Below are positions 22,001 to 32,700 of a stretch of DNA of 64,000 bases, one piece after another. Position numbers and translations under genes: made by a program. Within the stretch, counting starts at the first letter, position 1; every line of letters begins with the position of its first letter. Source of the DNA: Litoditis marina (Eukaryota; Nematoda; Chromadorea; Rhabditida; Rhabditidae); contig OZ038439.1 of the NCBI GenBank assembly GCA_964036275.1, positions 13,993,095 to 14,057,094 of the forward strand, read 5' to 3'. Under the pieces are notes generated by a model that searched no databases, was not told the DNA's origin, and saw only the letters and a list, made by a program, of their open reading frames with translations.

Positions 22001-24046
22001 GAGTTTACCCTACTTTTTATGTTAGACTTTGTAATTGATAGTGGAAAACTTTTTTTATTGTCGTGAATAAAGTCTCTACCAGATTGATGTTACAGGGACA
22101 AGTATATTGTCATTAACAACGAGCGAATTGGCCCGGATGGAGCTGGACAGTTCAATAAGGTCAGGTTTTTATGTGTTTTATTCGAATTTGGAAACAATTT
22201 TTACATTCCGATTTGCAGTCTCAGTTTTTTGTACGTTTTGATCATGCTTTTTGTTTTCGAAAAGAGTCATGTATTTTAGATATCACTTATCACTGGATAT
22301 CCCCAAGAGTACGATTTTGGCAGCGTTATGCACTATGGAGCATGTGAGTTTTCGTGTATACTCTTCACCATTTAATTCACAAAATAATAATTGTGATAAA
22401 GCTGGAAAGAACCCTAAGTGCATGATGTATCTTTCAGACGACTTCGGAATCAGTGCCAAGGAACCCGTTATGGTGACTCTCAACCCGTTGTATCAGAAAA
22501 CGATGGGAACCAAGAATCCCCAACTTCTAGATTTTCTGATGATCAACGACTACTATGGATGCTCAGCGAGTACGCACTTATTTCTAGTTTCCAGCTTGCT
22601 TTATCAAAGTAAACATTCATATTTACTAAAAAAACGCTATATTCTTGCAGAAACAACTAGTATTTGCATTCTTCTTGCTAAAATCATGTAAAATCGCATG
22701 CCAGTTCAGATCAAACTTGGTAGAAAATCTCAGTTCACATAGAATTCAATTGGTAAATGAGTTATAAATCAACCGAAAACCACACCGACCCTGCAGGATG
22801 TCCCCACCGCCAATGTGAGCATGGCGGAGTTGCTCATCCGAACAACTGCGATACTTGTCTCTGTCCCAATGCATGGACTGGCGATAGATGTCAACACAGG
22901 TAATAGATTGAGTATCACTCAATTACGTCATGAGATTGTGACTAATGAATAGTCTTTATCAGATCATCACAGAAAACGAACAAACACAACATGTGAGAGC
23001 GTTTTTTCAAGACAACCTACAGTGTAACATATTCACCCGAAATGTCGATTCTATTCGCACACAAAAAAGTTAATTCAGTTCAGTGAGAACACCACATATT
23101 TTCAGAGGTCCGGGAAATGCACCTCAAGTGGCTACTGGAAATTGTGGAGCCAGTCTCACGGTATGATCACTGTACTTATTTTCAGCACAAGTGAATAATA
23201 TTTTAAAACAAGATAATAAAACAAAATCAGATTCCATCAACCGCTGACAATCCATATTACATTTTTTCAGCCTACTAGCCAATGGCAGAGTGTCGACATT
23301 GAGGTTGGAGTAAAGGACTACCACCAGATTCCCCATATATACGAATGTTTCTGGACTATTCAGGTTGGTTTGTGAATCACATAGGACACAACTGTTGGTC
23401 CTAAAACTAAAAATAACACCTTCAGAATGTGAGTACGATGTTTTTGAGCTAGATATGTGAACAAACCAAGACTCATGCTAAGTTGTGGCCGCTGGTTCAA
23501 ACGCCACCTGATACAGGTAGTATGTTATATTGATGAGTGTCATAATATTATGAAACCTTGAATGTTCGTAATCCAGCCCTCGTCCCCCGGTCAACGTCTC
23601 GAACTACAAGTGACTTCCGTGAACATGGACTACTCTTCCAAATCCTGTTTCTTCGAGGGAGGTCAAATATACATCAACGACAATTCGGCATCGAACCCAA
23701 TCAGGTACTCAACATATTTTAATTTTCCTTGGAAATGTAGTTTGTAGTTCGATGAAGTACCAGTCACAACTGGTTCGGGACTTTTGTTACGAGAAAAACT
23801 GTTTTTGGTGCACGAAAAACCTGACAGCATTTTCGTGAACCAATGTTTCCTCATTTGTACATGTGTTTAATATCTGTGATTTACCTTATTCATAATTATT
23901 TCATTCTTTTTTTTTTCGTTTTCAGTTTCTGCTCTACCTCGGATATCGTTGGCACAATGATAAATTCGACAGGAACAGCAGTTATTCGTGGATTCACAAA
24001 GTACAATCGAGCCAAGTTCACCGTTCAGTACAGAATCGCACAGTGA
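19055..24046 (+). CDS. Astacin metalloprotease C (NAS-type, EGF and CUB)
   Basis: Secreted zinc endopeptidase; 15 exons, 487 residues: 19055-19132, 19698-19829, 19990-20085, 21060-21207, 21492-21585, 21756-21843, 21931-21998, 22096-22159, 22280-22343, 22438-22569, 22797-22899, 23106-23160, 23271-23363, 23577-23704, 23926-24046. Signal peptide 1-16; propeptide with F-Q-G-D (101-104), whose Asp is known in the family to hold the zinc in the latent state; R-D-K-R (122-125), a likely furin-type activation site; zinc signature HEIAHALGYVHE (218-229) with three His ligands and catalytic Glu; Met-turn SVMHYG (271-276); EGF-like module (323-355); CUB (about 369-487). No TSP1 or ShK domain follows. 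Almost identical to gene E. Intron 3 carries a 626-bp hAT-like MITE. The natural substrate is not evident. Confidence 0.94.
19149..19340. mobile_element. Shortened copy of the 44351-44709 element
   Basis: It starts TATAGGTTTGGTCAAACCGT and ends AAAATTGCGACTATA, as does the element at 44351-44709, but lacks that element's central foldback. Both share the GGGGTTTGGCGAG and ACGACCGCTCGCC blocks. It lies in intron 1 of gene C. Confidence 0.6.
19375..19570. repeat. Simple-repeat foldback of TTCCCGAACCGA units
   Basis: Repeats of TTCCCGAACCGA(C/T)T and their complement (GGTTCGG, AGAGTCGGTT) face each other in intron 1 of gene C. A longer version, 37857-38135, lies in intron 2 of gene E with terminal CTTCCCGAACCGACTCTTCC and its inverse. 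The two insertions are in different introns, so they are independent. Confidence 0.7.
20183..20808. mobile_element. hAT-like MITE with GGAATT-repeat interior
   Basis: Begins TAGGGTTGTTAGA, ends ATCAACAACCCTA, and is flanked by a perfect 8-bp duplication CTTCCAGG (20175-20182 and 20809-20816). The interior is mostly GGAATTGGAATT-type repeats on one side and the complement on the other, around a short unique centre. It lies in intron 3 of gene C; gene E lacks it. Eight-base target duplications and T/CAGGG termini are hallmarks of the hAT superfamily. Confidence 0.88.
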
Positions 24047-24716
24047 TATGAGATATTCCTGAATACGTGAATGAAATTGATTGCATTCGTGGTTCAACTA
24101 GCTCCCTTCGGACAATAATCACTTGATACGTGTGCAAACATTTCGCTAATCAACACTAATTGTTACATTACGTAGTTTAAGACGCACAGACACATCTAAC
24201 TAGCTCGAGAAACAAATTAAGGGGAAGTTTGGGTCACATTCAATCAAATAGCTTCTTCGAGTACTACAATTTCGACCGCAGGTCATACAGTTCACGGCAC
24301 ATACAAATTCATTAAAGTTCGAAGCACCAGAAAAACTGGGCAGTTTCGAATTTGTTTTTCAGTTAAGCGTAGGCACACACAAACAATACAATGACTCAAA
24401 AACGTATTATCATCTGAGATTTCCCCAGAAATTGATAAAACACAGGTGTCTGCAACAAAACCCACAACAGAGCATAACACACAACCATCCGGTGCCATTA
24501 ATCAAATTTATAAAAATACATGCCATTCTCAAATTGAATTATTACAATACTAGTCTGTTACTGCAGACACAGTTACAAGTGATATTTTAGGCATTAGTCT
24601 AGATGCCACACAAGTTATGAAAAAGAAAAGCAAAAAACACACAGTCCAAATGTAGTCGAGTACCTATAGGAATAGAATTATGAGTTTGCCTATGCAAACC
24701 TAGTAGTTTGCCTATT
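24047..24716. other. Spacer downstream of astacin C
   Basis: 3' flank of gene C, before the nested MITE. I see no exon, RNA gene or repeat that I can place. A candidate AATGAA poly(A) signal is near 24070. Confidence 0.35.
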
Positions 24717-25838
24717 ATAGTTCACACCATTCCTACTGAGACTCTTAGGCTGCGTTCACACTACGTGCACCCAGATGCAGCGGCCTCGCAACCTGGGGGC
24801 TCGCCTGCTAAAAACATGATTATCGATTGAGCCGCCGCATCCAGGTGCGGCGGCTCGTGCACCCAGGTGCATTTAGGAGGTTCATACTTATTTTGCAGCG
24901 GCCGCTCACTTTTGCCGCCGGTTTGGGATATTTTTGCATCCAACTCAAGAAGCCGCTGCCTTTGCTTGCAATCAAAGGCAGCGGCCACTTCCGTGCTTGC
25001 ATTTTCTTTGTAACTTGAGTTTATTTGTTGTTCTGTTTCCATTGTGCATTTTTAATAAAGTTCTGTCAGGTGTTTGGAACAATATCATCAGTGAGCAGCA
25101 ATTTTATAGTGGAAATACCGGTGTGCAACCGTCAGAGCTATTATTTTTCATAAATTCACAATAAAATATCGCGCGCGCGTGCACGCGACGCGACAGTTTT
25201 TTTTAAAGTGGATGAAATCGTACCAAATTTAGCGTACGAGTGTAGTAGTATCTGATAACGTAAAATACAACTCACATTTTTGAAAAAACGCGCGCGCTGC
25301 ACGCGATGCGACAGTTTTCTCAAAGTGGATGAAATCGTACCAAATTTGGCGTGCGAGTGTGGTAGTTATTGATAACGTCAAATACAATTCATATTTCTGA
25401 GAGAACGCGCGCGCTATTGCGCGCTATAATGTTTGAATTTTGCTCAAGTTTGAGAAAATCGTAACGGCCTCCAAGTAGGTTCATACTTCTCGACAGCAAG
25501 AAGCAGCGGCTTTCAGCTTTCAGATCCGGATGCAGCGGCTTTTGACTGAAATGCAGCCTTTGCTATTTTTGGCCGCTGCATCCAGATGCAGCGGCTCGAG
25601 TTGGAGGCGCGAAGTGTGAACGCAGCCTTACAGTAACCTTACAAACTTTCCGAAGGCTGTTGTGAAGCTGAAAATTTAGTTCTTCAAAAATCCATTTTTT
25701 TTTATTTTCGCTATCTCTGAGTACGAGAAAGAAGTGCGAAAATCCTCAACTTCTCCGATAAAAAGTAAGTGAGCAAAACGGCTTGGAAGTTTCGAAATCC
25801 TACTGTAGGAGTCTCAGTAGGAATGGAAAAGACTATAC
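24717..25838. mobile_element. Foldback MITE interrupted by a second element
   Basis: Outer element of the same family as 10110-10319: left end TATAGTTCACACCATTCC, right end GGAATGGAAAAGACTATA. It is split after GAGACTC by the inner element at 24750-25628. Restoring the flanks matches the uninterrupted copy. Confidence 0.82.
24750..25628. mobile_element. Inner 880-bp element (GGCTGCGTTCACAC), TTA duplication
   Basis: The ends are GGCTGCGTTCACAC and the inverted GTGTGAACGCAGCC, flanked by TTA on both sides, where the intact outer element has a single copy. A 3-bp TTA duplication points to the PIF/Harbinger group. Inside are several copies of CCAGATGCAGCGGC and its complement, and two direct repeats of about 125 bases (25165-25290 and 25290-25415) that begin in GCGCGCG and share GTGGATGAAATCGTACCAAA. 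No transposase frame is visible. Confidence 0.78.
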
Positions 25839-26750
25839 AAACCTCAGTCACCTAGGCATTTCGAGCAATTATCGATCCATATGCCGAATGGGCTGCTCTC
25901 ATCAGTAGATGACCCACACCAGTAATTCCTAGTGAAATTATTTTATGTTAAAAAACTAATTTTAGAAAAGTCCAGCCTAATAACTCCAAAATAACGTCAT
26001 TTTAAAGTGAAGTTTTATGAAAGAGCAAGCTCACGCAAATTTCGTGAACATTTACCGAACACAAGCACATGCTACTGAGGATATTCTACTGTGCGGTAAA
26101 ACAACTTGAAAAGTGTGTCAACTGTTTGGAAAGTTGAAACTAGTATATCTCTTATAATATATATTAGAAAACGTCTTTGAATACTCAGAGCATAATTGTT
26201 AGAAAACGTAAACGTTCGATAAATTGAAGATAACGGCTTATTTGCGTTACGACACATTGTTCCCAAACAAAGCTTGATTATGACCACGAGTGTCTGAATA
26301 ACCATCAACCATAATGAATTTCCACTTCACCTGTTCAACATCTAATCCTTTCAGAATCCCGATAATACATTTCACTAATCCGACATCTTTTCAGTTTTAG
26401 TTTTTAGTTTCTTCACATCGATAACGAGAAATTTAACAACTATTTTTTGATCGCTCGTGGAAACCGTATTGGATACCAAATTACCAAGACATAGAAGTTG
26501 GCAACTAGAAAAAATACAAAAAAAACTTACAGTTTGAGAGTCTGAAATAGAAAACATAGCATACCGAACATATGCATCAACAATACCATACTGCATTTCA
26601 TTGTTATCATTTGATGGTTCTGTGAGATAAATGGTGACATTGTTTACTTTTTTAATATTGAATTCCAAAGAGTTTTGTTCAACAACGGGTTGTCTTTGAA
26701 TAGATTTCGATCGGGTGTTTTCTAATATAAACTAATGACTTATTGGTTTC
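25839..26750. other. Spacer upstream of astacin D
   Basis: AT-rich sequence between the nested MITE and the promoter of gene D. Reading both strands I find no exon with family resemblance and no RNA gene. The open frames on the minus strand here are AT-rich and unsupported. Confidence 0.35.
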
Positions 26751-26754
26751 TGAG

Positions 26755-26761
26755 TATAAAA
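26755..26761 (+). promoter_or_regulatory. TATA box of astacin D
   Basis: TATAAAA lies 38 bases before the ATG. The following leader, GGAGTTTCATATCCxAAATG, is shared with gene F at exactly the same spacing. Confidence 0.7.
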
Positions 26762-26792
26762 TATGACTTTCTGACGGAGTTTCATATCCAAA

Positions 26793-29700
26793 ATGAAGTT
26801 CTTCTGGGTTTTCTGTCATATTGTCTTGGTGGTTGTCGCAAGGGAAAACTCCAAAATCCGTGATGCGCAGGTATATTCTCTGTTTCACCAATCGATATCC
26901 TTCTACAGTAATCCGGCAGATAATCATGAGGCTTTTTCTGATGAAAAATTAATTATTTTGGTTTCAAACTTTCTGACTTTGTATCAGTAAGGATAACATT
27001 CGAAACCCCAACATACCCAACTTTGACCTGGAATTTTAAGCGTACTACTGTAGATGGTTATACATGGATGGAACGACCTAAACAACATTTTCGATACCGA
27101 TGGTTTTAGAACCATTACGTGTTATACATTGTAGTCACGTTCTATATATAATTCTGATATATAGATTATTTGTTTTTTGGTCCCCTTTCAATTTCTCCGA
27201 TGTCATTTTGCTGTCCCCTTTCAAATTCTCCTACAGTCCCCTTTCAAATTCTCCGATGTCTTTCAGGGCAAAGTTGAAGTTCGTTGAAAAAAACTTGACC
27301 GGCCTCTACAACTAAAGCATAATTTATTCAAAAACAATGCCAAACACGATTCCTCTCAAATGACACGGGAACTGTGTATTCATACTGAAGAAGTCTTTCA
27401 GTATGAATTGAAAAGATTGTCTAACGATATTTTATCAATGCCACTTCCCTTTTGTGCAATTTGTTAACAATGTTCAAATACCAAAATAGAAGGGTGAATG
27501 TCCAGCTGGCTTGTAGTGAGTGCCAAAGTTGTTAATAACGTTCGTTCTGTCTCTCGCCGGGATCGAACCTGCGAGCAGAAGACTCGTAGCAGAACGCTAA
27601 CCACTGCACTAATAGAGCACCAAACCGGCAAGCTTTGGAATCGAAGACATGTGTGCGTACACAGCGCAAAGTGAGATAAACAGTACCCTCCCGCTTTTCT
27701 GTTGGCGACGACTATACTCACTTATTTTCTGAAGAATTTTTATAGATTCGCCGAATGCTGTCAAGAGATGGGTCCGGAAATGATATTGACGAGATTGTGG
27801 CTGGTCTCAAAAGACTGAACCAAAAGGAAACAAAGATGTTCAAATCGGGAAGAAACAGAGAAACAGAGAGCCTGCTGGTAAGTATGATTGAACTAGCCAT
27901 GTTGGCATTTTAAACATGTTTTTGTTACTATAATTTTAACCTGAAACTACTATGGGGGAGTGAAACTACACGGAGGGTACGCAATTACGATTTCGAACGG
28001 GGGTCAAAGAAAATTGCCAATTTTTCGTTGTAGTTTAATCGGTGAACTCTATATGTAACCGGATTTTTCGGTAACCTGACCGGTTTTTTGGTAACCTTTT
28101 TTCCGGTTCCTTCGATAAGTAACCGGTCGGTAACCGAAAATGAAAAACCGGTTACCTGTTTTTCCAACACAAAATGTGGTTTTTACCGTTAGTTTTGTAC
28201 GGTAACCGAATTTCAGTTTTAGGCTACCCACCGGTTACCTGTGCAGTAACCTGAAAAAAAAGGGTTACCAAAAACCGGTTACGTTACCTAAAAACCCGGT
28301 TAATTGTGGAATTGGCCATTTTAGTCTTCACGACCAGATAACGATTTCCTTTGGGATAGCAAGCAACGTAATCGAACTACAAACACAGAGCGGCATTTAG
28401 TTCGTTGCAACCATCGATAGAAGCCAGTTACAGTAGATTTCATTGGGCGGAGTCAATTGTGTCAGAAAGTTTCCAACAGCAAGCAGCCTAATTAAAACTG
28501 TTGCATAAGCTGGGTATTGAACTTAGCTGCGATAGGTGGCGCGGCACCCACAAGCAGCCGGCCATCTGAACATGATAACGAAAACTAAAAACAGTGATAT
28601 CCAACCAACTTTTCTAGCCGTTTTTGAATGCTTGTTTATCGCACAAAAAGTTGTTCCAATTACTCCCCGATTATGTGGTAACCTAATGAAAACAAAAAAT
28701 TGCAAAAATCTTAAAATAACCACTTTTCGATTTTATTTGCAATGAAATTACTGGCAAGCTGCCAAATCAATCGCCTGCAATGTAAGGTGCGCTCGCGCCA
28801 GCATGGCTGATTACTATCGATGATTGAAACGAACTATACATCGTAAAGACATGATTGGGGTTAAATGAACGCTTCTCAGAACCTAGAAAGTTGACGTAGA
28901 AAATAGTCACGCAATTTCAACATATGAAAAGCCGAGCAAAAAACCAATAAAACTGTCAAGAACAAAAAGCTTTCAGGAGAAGTTGAACCAGGAGAGAGTT
29001 TCGGACCCACTTCCGTCTCATGACATTACTGAGATCAACGAAGCGGAAGGGCTGAGCGATTTTCTCTTCGAGGTCTGCTTCTTGTTGTGGTTGCAACCAC
29101 TTCTAATAGCATAATGTTACAAATACTTCCTAATCAAAGTAGAAAAGAACTGAATTCAATATAAGTAATACAGTGTTAATGAATAAGGAGTGGAAGATAG
29201 TTATAGGGTGGAGGGTGATGAAAAATGGTGGAAACGTAACTGTTCTACAGAGATTTTTCAGTTGGGTTTTATCAAACAGTTACTCCCTTCTGGCACAATT
29301 TGACCCAATTCTCAAAAATATGCCTATATTTCATTGAAACGATTTATTCATTCAAATAGGGAGATGTCTTGCTCACCCCGGGTCAAGTACGAGATCTGCT
29401 ATCCGACAATACAGGCCGGAAAAAGCGGATGGCAGAATACGGCTATGATTTTATGAAGTTCAATGTTTCAAAACCGATTAAGTATACTTTATCCGGCTGG
29501 TTTGATAGTGAGTTTGAATTGAGTTCAATGAATTTCTCTCTAAAACTTTCAACGTGTGAATACAATGTTTCCAGCCTGTTTGAATCACATACATTTCATC
29601 GGAGAGAAAAAAAATTTCGATAACAATTCTGATGTTCTTTCCTTGATAGTATATTCGATGTTTGATCGATATTCCTTTCGACTCAGTTCAGAGTCGCATT

Positions 29701-32700
29701 GAATAAGAGTTTCGATTTCCAATCGACTGTACGAGTTGTCTGTTACTCAGTTTCGATTTCTCGACTTCCGTGAAATTTCGATTATTCCAATTTTCGATTT
29801 CACATTTTCTTTGTTTTTGATGATTTCGTTATCCGACTCGACTCCGGGTTGAGATATCATCCCGGCCTCGAATCGGCTTGGAAATTGCCAAATGGAGCTG
29901 GGCACATTAGCCCGACCCGAGATGTTTCGTGCATCGAAATTCGAAATTCAAAACAACAACCTTACTTGGTACATTTTCCCTTGTTCTGTGACTTTCCAGA
30001 AAAGGCAGTCGACGCTATCCGTACCGCCGTGCAGCTGTACAATACCAAGACTTGTATAAAGTTTGAAGAGAACGACACCGACTATAAAATTGAGTGAGTT
30101 TAGTGAACAATTTGTGAATGAACATTAATTTCAGTCTGCTGCCCGAATTTTCTGTGAAATGCGGTGAAACCACACATGAAAACAGTTGTATACTACTTCT
30201 ACTAATAATAATTATACTGATTATTCATTTATTCAATGCACATCAAGAATAATACTTGTGTAGAGGAGGTGAGCAGTACGGAAAATGTCACCCCATCTAG
30301 AAAGATTAACGGTTGTGATATTGGCGGTATGACAACACTGATAATTCGCGAAAGCAACCAGAGAAGTTTGATTTGTTTGGTTCCGGTTTTGTTTCGGCTT
30401 CACATTCAAGCTTTCAGATTCGTAAAAGAGGAAGGTTGCAAATCAAATGTAGGGGACATGAAGTACTTTAAAAATCAAAAAATTTCCATTGGACAGAATT
30501 GCGAATATGTGAGTTGCTAATACAGTACATCATGTTTCAAGCGACAAACACAGGTTTGGACAGAGATGGCGGATCGTAATGGCACACATACTCAGCTGGG
30601 TTCGGACTACTATTGAGAAGAAATGTGATTGAACTACACAAAACTGAATGATTCAGCTTGAAAGTTTTGATTGAAACGAATGATTTTTCAGGTGGTGACG
30701 GTTGTTCACGAGATCGCTCATACTCTGGGTTTCGTACATGAGCAGGCGCGCCACGACAGGTGAGTTCTATTTTGTTCCCGATCTCATGGTTATTAATCCA
30801 GTCGGCAGTACTTCTCTTGATTTGAGTGCTTCCGAATGTATTTTGTTCTCGAATATCAGTGAAAACCAATCTGTGACTAAACTCCGAAATCGTGCTGCGG
30901 AGCATTAGGAGAGAACAAACTGTGTGAACATATATATATTTAAAGAACAATCTATCAAATTTGGAAATGTTTCATCTTTAAAGTGCTGAAAGCATTTAAG
31001 CATCACAATAAATGAGGAAAAGTAACACATTCCTTTACTCAATTGACATTTTCATTCATAATTATCATACTGGTGATCTTTTCAGGGATGCTTACGTTAA
31101 AATTGACTATCGGCAAGTTAAGAAGGGAAAGATCGGTAATTTCCACAAGGTATGTACACAATCAAACAAGTTTGAGCTTGTTAAAGAAGAACGATTATGT
31201 GGTCCAATTTAAACGCTTCAGCCCTCAGTCCTTTAAACTGCAATACATTTTTCAATTGCAGTTTGAAGGACCGTTGACACGGGATTGGTCCACATAATCG
31301 TCCTGATTTAATACTTTTGAGTGGCGTGCTGCGTGTCCAGTGTATTTCTTTCTCATTTGAGATCCTACATAAAATCCTGCAGAATTATAAGAACACTCTC
31401 GTCATTCTCGTGAGAATGTTCGAAGAAATCAAGATATACAGTAATTGAAAATTTCTAGAGATCAGAGAAAGAACTTTCTAGCTGAGGTTTGCTATATGAA
31501 AACGTCGTTTTTATAAAGTTCAGATAAGTACTGTGGAAGTCTCAGTGAAGTTTGTTTGATTTTGAAAGCAACCAATCCTTTCTTGTGTCGACTTTTTCTG
31601 AGCTAGCAGTTTTATGCGATTTAGTTCAATAATTGAAACCATAATCCGTCCGGGCTGTTTCAACAGAAAATGGTGGGGGGGGGGGGGGGGTAAAAATGTA
31701 TGGTGGGGGGAAGGGGTTTAAATTAAATATCGACATTGTACAATCACCCCCCCCCCCCCATTAACGTGAATTGGGGGATGCAAGTAACATGCCTGGCAAT
31801 CTTTAACAATCGCCCGCCACCCTTGTTATTCTTAGTTGAAACGGAGCCATGTTACTTTCACCCCCAATGGTGGGGGGGGGGGTGAAAGTAACACAGGACT
31901 TATTTCAGCTGAAACGAAAAAAGTGGGGGCGAGTAAAACAGTCCCGCAATCTTTTTTGTTCAGAAAGAATTCCTCTCCAACTACTCGCATGAGTACGATT
32001 ATGGCAGTGTGATGCATTACGGAGCCTGTGAGTTCTACTCCGTGGAATGAAGTACTCATTTTCCATTGTTTCAGTGAAATTATTGTAGTTTTTGTACGTT
32101 CATTTTTTTTTGGTGGTTTCAAGATAGAATTTCACCGGCTAATCGTTTTCGCCCCAAACAGTTTTCAACAGTGATTCCTCAGATTATTTCGCTAAGACCG
32201 ATGATTTACCTACAATTCTGGCCACTGATCCAATGTATCAACAAACAATGGGACACAGAAATCCACAACTACTCGACTGGCTCAACATCAACGAGTATTA
32301 TGGATGCTTGGAAAGTAAGTGAATACTATATCTCGTAAAGGCTTCGACTGAACAAATATATAGTATAGCAAAAACGTAGTTGTGTTAAGTTGAATGTCCA
32401 TGTGTTCAATGAACATCATCTATGATAGTTTTGGAAAATTGCATTTGAACATGAGTAATACGCGGGTTTTGAGTCGACTAAAAAGTTTCGGGCTCATTCG
32501 GAGATATCCTCATCATCAAATCTCATCATGAGTCTTATCGAACAAGAAAACATCATTTTTGCTCACGAAAGTTTGTGGTAGCAAGATACGAGTTCTACTG
32601 GCGCACTGCAGGCGGTGCCGAACTTATAAATTGTTGTCTCTCGTCGGAATCGAAACTGCGAGAAAAGGATCCGTAGCTGGGCGCACACCACTGCGCTACG

